Shown here in pieces: positions 22,228-29,248 of a stretch of DNA of 29,248 nucleotides. The stretch is from CAYQAJ01 sp964415245 (GTDB taxonomy: Bacteria; Planctomycetota; Planctomycetia; Pirellulales; Pirellulaceae): assembly GCA_964415245.1 (NCBI GenBank), contig CAYQAJ010000032.1, positions 1-29,248 of the forward strand, in the 5' to 3' direction. The notes under the pieces were generated by a model. It saw only the letters and a list, made by a program, of their open reading frames with translations. It ran no database searches and had not been told where the DNA came from. How positions within the stretch are numbered: position 1 is the stretch's first letter; every line of letters begins with the position of its first letter. The position numbers and the translations under genes are program-made.

Positions 22228-22300
22228 CCCAGAGGGAGCCGGTGCGAGAAACCGCGGCATCGGCAAGTCCGGCACGGTTGAGCGTCGAACGCGACGCGGC

Positions 22301-22723
22301 TCAGCGACTTTGGCTCTCCTCGTACCACTCTTGCAGTTTGGGCCAGGTTGTATCGAGCAGCGAGGCCGCATATTCTTCGTCGCTCGCATAGTCGGCACGA
22401 TCCTGCTGCGGACGCAGTCCCAGCCGTTCCAGCAGGCTTTCGGCCCGCTCGATGGGGTATCGCCGCTCGATGCTCACCAACAGGTGCAAAAAGTCGAGGT
22501 GGTCGACCGCCTCCTCGACCGTTGGCCAGCGGCGCATCTGGTGGCCGGGATTGTGTAGCAGAACCAGGTGCCGACAATAGGCGGCAATGGGTTCGAGTTG
22601 CAATTCCGCGGCAATCGCCCCGGCGAGTGCCAAGAGCCGGTCGCGCACGAAGGGGCGCTGCCGCCGACCGCTGGCTTGGGCCAATGCCAGATACACGAAC
22701 AAATGCCAAGCAGACCGGGACAT
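22301..22723 (-). CDS. Helical protein of unknown function
   Basis: A 140-residue, mostly helical protein without a signal peptide or transmembrane segment. Distinctive pieces are LEPIAAYCRHLVLLHNPGHQMRRW (with cysteine, two histidines and a further H in HNPGH), VEEAVDHLDFLHLLVSIERRYPIERAE and the C-terminal DTTWPKLQEWYEES. The cluster of histidines might bind metal, but I do not recognise the family. Coding character is good and the start at 22723 is the first ATG; an N-terminal run ALAQASGRRQRPFVRDRLLALAG is plausible. It diverges from the methyltransferase with only 14 bases between start codons, so their promoters must overlap the neighbouring coding sequences unless starts are mis-set. 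Confidence 0.6.
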   Translation of the reverse strand: MSRSAWHLFVYLALAQASGRRQRPFVRDRLLALAGAIAAELQLEPIAAYCRHLVLLHNPGHQMRRWPTVEEAVDHLDFLHLLVSIERRYPIERAESLLERLGLRPQQDRADYASDEEYAASLLDTTWPKLQEWYEESQSR

Positions 22724-22737
22724 TCAGCCTATTCTAC

Positions 22738-23931
22738 ATGGATCAACCCTCCCTGGGTGATTACCGCTGGCTGGTGAGTGAAGCGGCCGCGCCGTGGTTC
22801 GATCGAGCGGCGGATCAAGATACAACGCCCGCGCTGATTCAATCTCTGCGACGGGAAATCGGAGCGGACCGTGCTCGACTGGTGATCCAGCAGGCAGAAT
22901 TGCGGCGTCGGGCCGTCGAGAAATTTCCGCTCGCCGCAGATCTTTTCTTTACGCGCAAGGCACTCGAACAGGCCAGCGGCTCGGCTGTGGCCGCCTACAA
23001 GGCCGCGCGCTTTCCGGCGGCAATGGCAATTGCCGACTTGTGCTGCGGCATCGGCGGCGATGCCATGGCGCTGGCAGAGCGCGGCCGTCTTGTGGCGGTT
23101 GACTTCGATCCGGTCGCTGCGCTGTTGTGTGAAGCGAACTGTCGCGCGGCGGGCGCGGCGAACTTCGACGTGCGAGTGGAAGACGTTGCGGCCGACTCGG
23201 TTTCCACATCGCTCTCCGCGTGCGGTGCATGGCACATCGACCCCGACCGCCGCGCTGGTGGACGACGAACCGTCGATCTGCGGTATTACCAGCCTGGGCT
23301 CGATGCGATTGAACAAATGCTGGCCGTCGCTCCGAATGGCGCAGTAAAACTCGCGCCGGCGACCAGGGTGCCGCCCAATTGGCAACAATCGGCTGAACTC
23401 CAGTGGATCGGGGCGACTCGCGAGTGTTCGCAGCAAGTAGCCTGGTTCGGAAGTCTCGCTCGCCATCCCGGCCAGCGCACAGCAACCGTTTTGCCGCGCG
23501 ACGACGGGTCTCCACCGCGCTCGGTAATCGGCCGCGGCAATTCGTCCCATCCCTCGGTATCGTCGATTGGCCGATATTTGTTCGAGCCGCATGCCGCCGT
23601 TCTCGCCGCGGGCCTCGCAAGCCAACTGGCCCGGGAACATGATCTTCACGCGATCTCGCCCGGCGTAGCGTACCTGACCGGCGACCGACTGGTTCGCGAT
23701 GCCGCACTGTCGGCCTTCGAAGTGACCGACGTCCTACCGCTTAAGGTGCGGCAGATTCAGGAGGTGATCCGCACGCGTGGTATCGGACGGCTGGAGGTAA
23801 AGAAGCGCGGAGTCGCCGACCACCCCGAAGAAGTGCGCCGCCGACTCCGCCTTAGCGGCGACGAACCGGCCACCTTGCTGCTCACGCGCGTCGCCGGCGC
23901 GCCCAAGGCCATCCTGGCACGGCGCACCTGA
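22738..23931 (+). CDS. Class I SAM-dependent methyltransferase with THUMP-like C-terminal domain
   Basis: A 397-residue protein. The N-terminal 90 residues are helical. The Rossmann-type methyltransferase follows: motif I is IADLCCGIGGDAMALA (98-113), the ribose-binding acidic residue is in VAVDFDP (119-125), and WHIDPDRRAGGRR (165-177) resembles the IDPPR catalytic segment of trimethylguanosine-synthase-like and rRNA enzymes. The C-terminal quarter (VLPLKVRQIQEVIRTRGIGRLEVKKRGV and beyond) matches the THUMP-like domain found in this family, suggesting an RNA substrate; which RNA is not known. The ATG at 22738 is preferred, 14 bases after the opposing start; the frame is open upstream across the opposing gene. 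The stop is followed at once by repeat copy B. Confidence 0.85.
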   Translation: MDQPSLGDYRWLVSEAAAPWFDRAADQDTTPALIQSLRREIGADRARLVIQQAELRRRAVEKFPLAADLFFTRKALEQASGSAVAAYKAARFPAAMAIADLCCGIGGDAMALAERGRLVAVDFDPVAALLCEANCRAAGAANFDVRVEDVAADSVSTSLSACGAWHIDPDRRAGGRRTVDLRYYQPGLDAIEQMLAVAPNGAVKLAPATRVPPNWQQSAELQWIGATRECSQQVAWFGSLARHPGQRTATVLPRDDGSPPRSVIGRGNSSHPSVSSIGRYLFEPHAAVLAAGLASQLAREHDLHAISPGVAYLTGDRLVRDAALSAFEVTDVLPLKVRQIQEVIRTRGIGRLEVKKRGVADHPEEVRRRLRLSGDEPATLLLTRVAGAPKAILARRT

Positions 23932-23932
23932 C

Positions 23933-24015
23933 GTAGGTCCTGCTTGCCGAGCAGGACCTTGTCTATCCGGCTCGTTGTGTCGCCGCGAGGTCCCGCCCGG
24001 CAGGCGGGTCCTACT
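23933..24015. repeat. REP/BIME-like composite palindrome, copy B
   Basis: Same plan as the copy at 2038. Hairpin 1 has arms AGGTCCTG (23935-23942) and CAGGACCT (23952-23959) with a 9-nt loop CTTGCCGAG. A weaker central hairpin pairs CGGC with GCCG. Hairpin 3 has arms AGGTCCCG (23988-23995) and CGGGTCCT (24005-24012) with one T-T mismatch and a 9-nt loop CCCGGCAGG. Spacing between outer hairpins is 28 bases versus 29 in copy A. It begins right after the methyltransferase stop and ends before the convergent transglutaminase gene, where it could act as a bidirectional terminator. Confidence 0.8.
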
Positions 24016-24033
24016 GCGTTTCGTCCTACCAAA

Positions 24034-25221
24034 TCACCGCAGCGCCGCGATCTCGTCGGGCGAGAGGGCCCGGCTGCCGTCGCGGAGTTGGGTGTCGAGG
24101 GGGTCGAGACGCACGACGCGCCATTCGCCGGTGTCGATCTTGCAGCGCGCTCCCGGGCCGGCGTCGGCTCCCTCCGAGTCGGGAAGCGGGCGCAACTGAC
24201 CCAGGTAGTGGGCAATCGGGCGGGTCCCTTGCCACTGCATCCAGTCGGGCACCAGCCGCAGGCTCTTGCGCTTTTCGGGCACCTCGACGTTGTCCCCTTT
24301 TTGCAGCACCAGCTCGTGCGCGCCGGTCCAGCCGAACCAACTGTAGGCCGACGTGTGGGCCGGTATCCAGTGCGGTTTGCCCGCTTCATCGAACAAGCAG
24401 AACTCTGCCCAGTTGTGGTTGGGCACCCACACCAATCGCGCCGGAATGCCGACCGCGCGGCAGAACGCCACGAACACGGCGGCCCGTTCTTCACAGTCGC
24501 CCACGCGATCGCGGAGTGCCCGGGTTACGCTGGTATAGGCGCCTTGGTGGGTGTCGATGTTCTCCCGCACCCAGGCGTGAAACGCGGCGGCCTTGTCCCA
24601 CGGATGCTCGATCTGGCCGCTGAGCGATTCGGCCATCTCCCGCACCTCGCGCACGTTCGACTGAATGCCCGGGCTGGGCCGCAAATAGAGCTGTGCCATT
24701 TCGCGGGGCACTTCCTGCTTTGCCGGAAACTGCTCGCTACGGTAGCCGAAGTAAGCTTTGCTGAGCGTGAGGCGGAAGTGCGCCACCGCAGCGATCGTCT
24801 GCCCGCCGCGAATCAAGGGCGCGGCGAGAAACAACTGGGCCGCGTGCTCGCTCAAGCGGCGAATGCCCGCTTCGCACCCGCTCGTCTCGATCTTCACGTC
24901 GTCGATTTTCTGCTCGGGCAGATCGACGGGCACGGTCGTCGTGGCCTTGATTGCCGTCGCCGGCCCCTCGCCGCCAAGCTGGATACCGATGCTCAACTCG
25001 TACGAGCGCGGTTCCAGGTAGCCGGTCTGATCGGTGGGGGGATCGTTCCACACCCACCGGCCGTCGCCGACGACGGGGATGATGGAGTGCGCGGGCGGGG
25101 TCGGCCCGGTCCACTCGCACGTCGGCCAATAAAGTCGACGGCCGAGCGATTCGGCCGAGATCAGTTGGGCGCCGCAGGCGACGGCGCTGGCACCCCACAG
25201 CAGAAACTCACGACGACGCAT
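24034..25221 (-). CDS. Tat-exported transglutaminase-like protein
   Basis: A 395-residue protein with a twin-arginine leader (MRRREFLLWGASA, R-R-x-F-L) and a signal peptide to about residue 24. A beta-rich N-terminal domain precedes the transglutaminase-like (papain-fold) core: AFHAWVRENI at about 214-222, the nucleophile in VGDCEERAAVF (Cys243), and the second catalytic residue in PNHNWAEF (His269). The third residue, normally an aspartate in the W-x-P-x-D segment, appears to be histidine here (WIPAHTS, His289). The role could be cross-linking, a protease-like reaction or simply peptide binding. GAGGAGAGG lies 5 bases before the ATG at 25221, which settles the start against the upstream in-frame ATG at 25281. 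It probably acts in the periplasm. Confidence 0.87.
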   Translation of the reverse strand: MRRREFLLWGASAVACGAQLISAESLGRRLYWPTCEWTGPTPPAHSIIPVVGDGRWVWNDPPTDQTGYLEPRSYELSIGIQLGGEGPATAIKATTTVPVDLPEQKIDDVKIETSGCEAGIRRLSEHAAQLFLAAPLIRGGQTIAAVAHFRLTLSKAYFGYRSEQFPAKQEVPREMAQLYLRPSPGIQSNVREVREMAESLSGQIEHPWDKAAAFHAWVRENIDTHQGAYTSVTRALRDRVGDCEERAAVFVAFCRAVGIPARLVWVPNHNWAEFCLFDEAGKPHWIPAHTSAYSWFGWTGAHELVLQKGDNVEVPEKRKSLRLVPDWMQWQGTRPIAHYLGQLRPLPDSEGADAGPGARCKIDTGEWRVVRLDPLDTQLRDGSRALSPDEIAALR

Positions 25222-25526
25222 GGCTGCCTCTCCTCGCGCGGCGTCCAAGTGCGTAAATGGCCACAATTTAGGCAAGCGCATTAGAGCAGAGTGTCGAGCG
25301 GCGCGTCAAATTGCGGGACGAAATGGGGCGATGGCAAGCGTCACATGAACAGGGGGGCGAAACCGCAAGCGTGGCATGCAGTACGGCGGTTAATCGGGCG
25401 AGAAACGCCTCTTGGGACTCGTCTGGCGGGGCGGCCGGCATTTTGCTATCGTTCGCCGCCCGTCGCCGGACCAATTCACCGAATCCGGCCTTTCGCACTT
25501 TGCGCCCGTTACGAAACGGACACGCG

Positions 25527-26231
25527 ATGAACCTCGTGCCGAAACACCGCTGGGTCTGGGCCATCCTTGTGGCGCTGTCGTTTCTGGCAGGGTGCGCCGA
25601 GGGACCTTTGTGGCGACTGGGGGCCTTCAACCCCTACGCGCGACAGCAGTGGAAAGAAGAAGAAGAGCTCGTCTCCAGCCGCTACTCGCATATCGATCGC
25701 CTGCGATCGCTGAGCACCCAGTGGCCGTCGATGAACGAAGAACAACAGCAGCACATGTCGACGGAACTGGCGGCGCTGTTCCAGGACACCGACGACTCGA
25801 TGGTTCGCCGTGAGATCGTCTTCACGCTCGCCCAGGTGCCCACCGCCGCGGCCGCCGAAGTGCTGCAAAAGGCGCAAAGCGACCAGTCCGAGGACGTTCG
25901 CATCGCCGTCTGCCAGGCGTGGCAACGTCGCGGGGGACCCGAGGCGATTCAAGCATTGGCCGAAACGCTCGGCAGCGACACCGATATCGACGTTCGACTA
26001 AAAGCGACCGAGGCGCTGGCCGACTTCCGTGATCCGGTGGCCGTGCGAGCATTGGGAGTCGCGCTTGACGACAAGGACCCGGCCCTGCAATACCGCGCCA
26101 TGCAGTCGTTGCGATCGGCCACGGGCCGCGACTTCGGCAACAACAGCGTCGCTTGGCGCGAATACTTGCGCGGCGGCAATCCACCCGATCAGCCCGAAAG
26201 CCTGGTGCAGAAGCTGTACGAGTGGTTTTAG
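25527..26231 (+). CDS. HEAT-repeat lipoprotein
   Basis: A 234-residue protein with a lipoprotein signal: hydrophobic segment VWAILVALSFLAGC with the lipobox LAGC and the cysteine at residue 23, followed by AEG. The mature part begins with a charged stretch (ARQQWKEEEELVSSRYSHIDRLRSLS) and then consists of alpha-helical repeats of the HEAT/PBS type: MVRREIVFTLAQVP, VRIAVCQAWQRRG, VRLKATEALADFRDPVAVRAL and LQYRAMQSLRSAT, each with a conserved arginine or aspartate at the start and an alanine-rich second helix. Such repeats mediate protein binding, so an envelope scaffold function is likely. The ATG at 25527 places the lipobox properly; the frame is open to 25311. Its end is followed by a repeat array and the assembly gap. 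Confidence 0.85.
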   Translation: MNLVPKHRWVWAILVALSFLAGCAEGPLWRLGAFNPYARQQWKEEEELVSSRYSHIDRLRSLSTQWPSMNEEQQQHMSTELAALFQDTDDSMVRREIVFTLAQVPTAAAAEVLQKAQSDQSEDVRIAVCQAWQRRGGPEAIQALAETLGSDTDIDVRLKATEALADFRDPVAVRALGVALDDKDPALQYRAMQSLRSATGRDFGNNSVAWREYLRGGNPPDQPESLVQKLYEWF

Positions 26232-26279
26232 CGGGGGGGAATTGTGCCGAGTTCGAGGGGTATGAGGGCTTTCTGGCAT

Positions 26280-26314
26280 TTCGATGTCAGTTGTCCGTTG
26301 TCAGTTGTCGCGGC
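26280..26314. repeat. Degenerate 7-bp tandem array at the edge of the gap
   Basis: Phased heptamers TTCGATG, TCAGTTG, TCCGTTG, TCAGTTG, TCGCGGC end 3 bases before the N run. The array probably continues into the gap. The units match those at 966 and 16989. Confidence 0.65.
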
Positions 26315-26317
26315 GCG

Positions 26318-26417
26318 NNNNNNNNNNNNNNNNNNNNNNNNNNNNNNNNNNNNNNNNNNNNNNNNNNNNNNNNNNNNNNNNNNNNNNNNNNNNNNNNNNN
26401 NNNNNNNNNNNNNNNNN
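26318..26417. other. Scaffold gap (100 N)
   Basis: Exactly 100 consecutive N. The left flank is a repeat array; the right flank begins GCCGCCACG. Missing sequence of unknown size. Confidence 0.99.
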
Positions 26418-26645
26418 GCCGCCACGATTCGTGCGACCCACAAACTTTCTCTGCATGAATTCGGAGGCCGCCGGTACGACCCGCAGTCTCGCTTTCGAGT
26501 GTGGATTGCCGGCGTCATGCGTCCGATATCAGTGCTGATCGTGCCATCCGGCTTCGCAGGCGACATCGCTACTCTTTGCCCAACGCGCAAGGCTTTCCCA
26601 CCCCTTCTTGCGTGTTTTTCCCTTCGATCAGCACGGTGAGACACT

Positions 26646-28526
26646 ATGACTCGGACCGTATCGTGGGTTTGCGCCCTCTCTATCGTATCGGTGCTGCTGT
26701 GGCAGTGGTATGTGCACAGCGGCTTTGGCGACGCGAGCTCTCCGGCGGCAAAAACGTCGGTGACGGCGCACGTTGCGCATCCAATGCACGATACGCGCCC
26801 ATCGCACGATGCGCGCCATGCGCACGAATCGGCCCGCCCGACGACGGGCGATTCACTCGGTTCGCCGGTCCAAGCGCCGAAGTCATCACAGGTTGGGAAC
26901 CTCGCGCGAGCCGCAAGGCAAGAGCTGTTTGAGCCGATGGCGATCCTAGTGCCCGCCACGCAGCCGGCGACCCAATCCGCAAAACTCGCCGAAGAGGCGA
27001 ACCATTCAGCCGCGACGCGACGCCAGGCAGCGACCCAACCGTCGGCCCACGCCGAAACTGCCGCCCCGGCCACACCCGCACCTCAAACCGCGACTCGCCG
27101 GCCCGACGTCTTGCTGCTCACCGCCATCAGTCAGCGGAGCCAGGCAGCTCGCTCCGCGCCGTCGGCATCGGTGGCGCCCGAAGATGTTGCGGTGGAGTTT
27201 GAGACTTCCGGTCCAGAGCTTGGCAGCCCGCGAACCGCTTTTCGCGACCGATCGTCCGCGTCGTCGCGGCGTCCGCCCGTCAGCGACGGCGGCGAGACGG
27301 GCGCAACGAACCGAACGCGTGAGACGTCGGTGGCCGACGACCGGGGTGCGGCGCAGATGGCCAATTTGCCGGAGGGCCTTCCCGACATCGAATCGCTGGT
27401 CGACGACGGTGAGGACACTCCCGATGTCGACTCGGATGCGTCCGACGAATCGCTGCCGACTGCCCCCTCGGCGGATTCTGACGGACCCGATGGCGAAGAA
27501 GACGCCGATGCGCCCAAGTCAGCCGATCTTTCGCCCGAGCTCGTGGCGCTTCGCGACGACCTACGCCGCTGCCTCGGCTATTATTACCTGCGTCCCGAGC
27601 GCGCCAGCGAGCGCGATCCCTGGGGCGTGATTCACGCGGCGATCGCCTACGGCGTCGACTCCGAGCTGTACGCGGGCGACCGTAAGGTGAACGCTATCGG
27701 CTGGCTGTGCTGGAACGGCAATTGCCGCGGCTACCAGCTCTTGTACATCAACAACGGCCGCGTCGACGCCAAACAGGGCGTGGGCCTACAGGGCCATGCC
27801 GGACAGTTCTTGGCGATGCTCGCCCAGTCGCGCGTACCGACCGACTATCCCTTGCGCGTGGACGGCCAGGAGTTTACCGTGGCCGATCTGATCGAAACCG
27901 AGAAGCTCACCTGCCGCGGCGGCACCGAGCTGACCTTCAAGCTCATCTCGCTGGTCCATTACCTCGATGCCGAGGCGACCTGGAAGGACGAACACGGCAG
28001 CGAGTGGAGCATCCCTCGCCTCATTCGCGAGGAGCTGGCCCAGCCGGTTACCGCGGGAGCCTGCGGCGGGACGCATCGGATGATGGGCTTCAGCTACGCG
28101 GTGCGAAAACGGGAAAAGAGCGGACTCCCCTTCGAAGGCGAGTGGCAGCGGGCGCGCAAGTTCGTCGACGACTACCACCGCTACACGCTGGCGCTGCAAA
28201 ACCCCGACGGCAGCATGAGCACGAGCTGGTTTCAGGGCCGCGGCGACTCAGGCGACGAAGAACGCCGCCTGGAAACCACCGGCCACATGGTCGAGTGGTT
28301 GGTGTACTCGCTCCCCGAGGAAGAGCTGACCGACACCCGCGTCGTCAAGTCGGTGCGCTACCTCACCAACCTGCTGTGGCAGGACAGAAACCGCAACTGG
28401 AAAATCGGCCCCAAGGGGCACGCGCTGCACGCCCTGGTGCTGTACGATCATCGCGCCTTCGGCGCCAAGCCCGGAGAAGGGGGTCCGGAACTCGTCGAGG
28501 CGCCCGCTTCGACAAAACAGCGGTAA
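26646..28526 (+). CDS. Large membrane-anchored protein with low-complexity linker and helical C-terminal domain
   Basis: A 626-residue protein, family not recognised. Residues 5-22 (VSWVCALSIVSVLLWQWY) form one transmembrane anchor. Residues 25-300 are low-complexity, rich in A, T, P, S and then D/E, and read as a disordered periplasmic spacer; many H and R residues occur early (HPMHDTRPSHDARHAHE). A compact domain from about 295 to 610 has features of an alpha/alpha-barrel: LRRCLGYYYLRPERASER, HAAIAYGVDSELYAG, CWNGNCRGYQLLYIN, QGHAGQFLAMLAQSRV, GACGGTHRMMGFSYAVRKRE and GHMVEWLVYSLPEEEL. Such helical repeats and the GGTHRMMG motif resemble the terpene-cyclase-like/ADP-ribosyl-hydrolase-like toroids, but no catalytic Asp motif is certain. 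The start is 228 bases after the gap; it stands alone. Confidence 0.75.
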   Translation: MTRTVSWVCALSIVSVLLWQWYVHSGFGDASSPAAKTSVTAHVAHPMHDTRPSHDARHAHESARPTTGDSLGSPVQAPKSSQVGNLARAARQELFEPMAILVPATQPATQSAKLAEEANHSAATRRQAATQPSAHAETAAPATPAPQTATRRPDVLLLTAISQRSQAARSAPSASVAPEDVAVEFETSGPELGSPRTAFRDRSSASSRRPPVSDGGETGATNRTRETSVADDRGAAQMANLPEGLPDIESLVDDGEDTPDVDSDASDESLPTAPSADSDGPDGEEDADAPKSADLSPELVALRDDLRRCLGYYYLRPERASERDPWGVIHAAIAYGVDSELYAGDRKVNAIGWLCWNGNCRGYQLLYINNGRVDAKQGVGLQGHAGQFLAMLAQSRVPTDYPLRVDGQEFTVADLIETEKLTCRGGTELTFKLISLVHYLDAEATWKDEHGSEWSIPRLIREELAQPVTAGACGGTHRMMGFSYAVRKREKSGLPFEGEWQRARKFVDDYHRYTLALQNPDGSMSTSWFQGRGDSGDEERRLETTGHMVEWLVYSLPEEELTDTRVVKSVRYLTNLLWQDRNRNWKIGPKGHALHALVLYDHRAFGAKPGEGGPELVEAPASTKQR

Positions 28527-28851
28527 TGGCGCAATGGGCCGCCCATCCAACGGCGCCTCTTCGAACGCACTCACCGGCGCGCTGCGAGCGTTTCCGTGGT
28601 GGTGGGGCACCTCGGTAGGACAACGGCGAGTCGATTGCTCCCGGGTGCGCGGCGCGGCAAGCCGCCTGTTCGGCCGCGTCGAGCCGCATCGCAACGTGCG
28701 ACGCCATGCGCCTCCCACGCCGGTGCCGTTGCTCTTTTTTTACAAAGCCTCTACGATGCACGGGCCGTATCTGGTTCGTGCCGCGCTGCGCCTCGCCCGC
28801 AAGCGCCTTCTCTGTTCTCTTGGGGGCCTTACCCCCTGCCCGGCTGCCTGC
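28527..28851. other. Intergenic region
   Basis: About 325 bases between the large membrane-anchored protein and the cyclase. A weak promoter candidate (TTGCTC at 28729-28734 and TACGAT at 28752-28757, 17-bp spacing) and a small palindrome TCGCA/TGCGA near 28690 are the only signals seen. An in-frame ATG at 28756 could extend the following gene. Confidence 0.4.
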
Positions 28852-29248
28852 ATGAAGCCTCAGAAGTTCAATGAACAATTTGCCGTCATGTTCGACATGG
28901 CCGTCCGGTTGGCAAACGCCACCGGCGCCGAAGGCCTGTTAGTCGTGCTCGACGGACCGACCGATTGGGAAGAGCTGAAAGCGCACTCGGGGGGCGAGCG
29001 AATCGTCGTTGTGGCCGACTTGGACGAAGAAGTCGCAGGGGCTAAGGAAGCAGGGCTCGACACGATCCTCTTGGACATGGAGGAAGCCCCCGTATTCGAA
29101 CGGCTGACCCAGGCCCTGCTGGAGGGCGTCGCCCAGGAGCTACTTACGCCCGGTGCCGAAGTCGTCGCCGTCTATAGCAGCTTCGAGGCGGGGAAAATCG
29201 ACTCGATCAGCTACATCAGCCTGCACGAGCACTTGGGCCGGCTTACGG
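28852..29248 (+). CDS. Probable DacZ-like diadenylate cyclase, N-terminal part (cut by window end)
   Basis: The first 132 codons of a longer gene. The segment FAVMFDMAVRLANATGAEGLLVVLDG (10-35), then ERIVVVADLDEEVAGAKEAG, TILLDMEEAPVFERLTQALLEGVAQELL and finally EVVAVYSSFEAGKIDSISYIS (about 104-124) fit the pyruvate-kinase-C-terminal-like domain that precedes the DisA-type nucleotidyltransferase domain in archaeal-type c-di-AMP synthases. The catalytic DGA/RHR motifs would lie beyond the window, so c-di-AMP synthesis is inferred from this N-terminal domain alone; other proteins with a similar domain cannot be excluded. The ATG at 28852 lacks a clear ribosome-binding site; another in-frame ATG at 28756 would add 32 residues of unlikely sequence. 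Confidence 0.55.
   Translation, partial: MKPQKFNEQFAVMFDMAVRLANATGAEGLLVVLDGPTDWEELKAHSGGERIVVVADLDEEVAGAKEAGLDTILLDMEEAPVFERLTQALLEGVAQELLTPGAEVVAVYSSFEAGKIDSISYISLHEHLGRLT

Larger units (their letters stand above)
26232..26645. other. Intergenic region containing a 100-N assembly gap
   Basis: This stretch holds a short heptamer array (26280-26314), a 100-base run of N (26318-26417), and about 230 bases of sequence with no gene-like open frame. The N run has a conventional length, so the real gap size is unknown. Frames that run through the N cannot be trusted. Confidence 0.8.

Noticed and set aside
22032..22709. Upstream extension of the 247-residue membrane-anchored protein to 473 codons
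   Set aside because: The extension is arginine/proline-rich, overlaps the 140-residue gene in a different frame and would bury the membrane anchor in the middle.
26200..26640. Open frames crossing the N run
   Set aside because: They include 33-34 undefined codons and have no supported start or domain; the sequence there is unknown.
1..29248. Mobile elements, CRISPR arrays, tRNA or rRNA genes
   Set aside because: No transposase, integrase or phage gene, no regularly spaced 25-40 bp repeats, and no cloverleaf with a TTCRANYC arm noticed on either strand by eye.

Overview
The window looks like chromosomal DNA of a planctomycete, probably of the Pirellulales, taken from a scaffolded assembly. 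This is inferred from the very GC-rich sequence and the mix of gene families: a Tat-exported Gfo/Idh/MocA oxidoreductase, a secreted DUF1570-type HExxH protein, PDZ and HEAT-repeat exported proteins, a DnaA-type ATPase with a GCRSHSTV helix-turn-helix, bacterial McsB, and an archaeal-type c-di-AMP synthase start. There is no phage, integrase or transposase. A run of exactly 100 N at 26318-26417 marks a scaffold join.

Layout. 1-3316: the C-terminal end of mcsB meets coaD tail to tail, followed by a membrane protein and a class V aminotransferase on the minus strand. 3618-4734: a tiny two-helix membrane protein and a divergent polysaccharide-deacetylase-like protein. 5024-9469: a plus-strand cluster xseB, ispA, dxs, nadK, which supplies C5/C15 isoprenoid precursors and NADP plus the small subunit of exonuclease VII; xseA is not here. 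9568-11246: an exported protein and a hicB-hicA toxin-antitoxin pair. 11380-15627: an orphan double-domain ABC permease, the DUF1570 protein, an MgtC-family membrane protein and a single-domain FHA protein. 15671-20016: the Gfo/Idh/MocA protein, then on the minus strand a diverged DnaA-family protein and a tandem GNAT acetyltransferase. 20181-25221: a PDZ protein, two minus-strand proteins of unknown function, a THUMP-like SAM methyltransferase and a Tat-exported transglutaminase-like protein. 25527-29248: a HEAT-repeat lipoprotein, the gap, a large membrane-anchored protein with a long low-complexity linker, and the first part of a probable DacZ-like diadenylate cyclase cut by the window end.

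Most of the genes are ordinary housekeeping or planctomycete-typical genes. The most interesting structure is intergenic. First, five intergenic loci carry short arrays that keep an exact 7-bp phase and share related units (TCMGYTB-like and TTCGNNN-like); the assembly gap lies 3 bases after one of them. Second, two copies of an approximately 85-bp composite palindrome occur 22 kb apart, each made of two inverted copies of a hairpin with an 8-bp stem and 9-nt loop around a GC-rich central hairpin; these resemble REP/BIME elements. Third, the dnaA-like gene has a near-consensus promoter, a GC hairpin over its ribosome-binding region, and an inverted pair of DnaA-box-like sites upstream. I found no tRNA, rRNA, CRISPR array or recognisable riboswitch.
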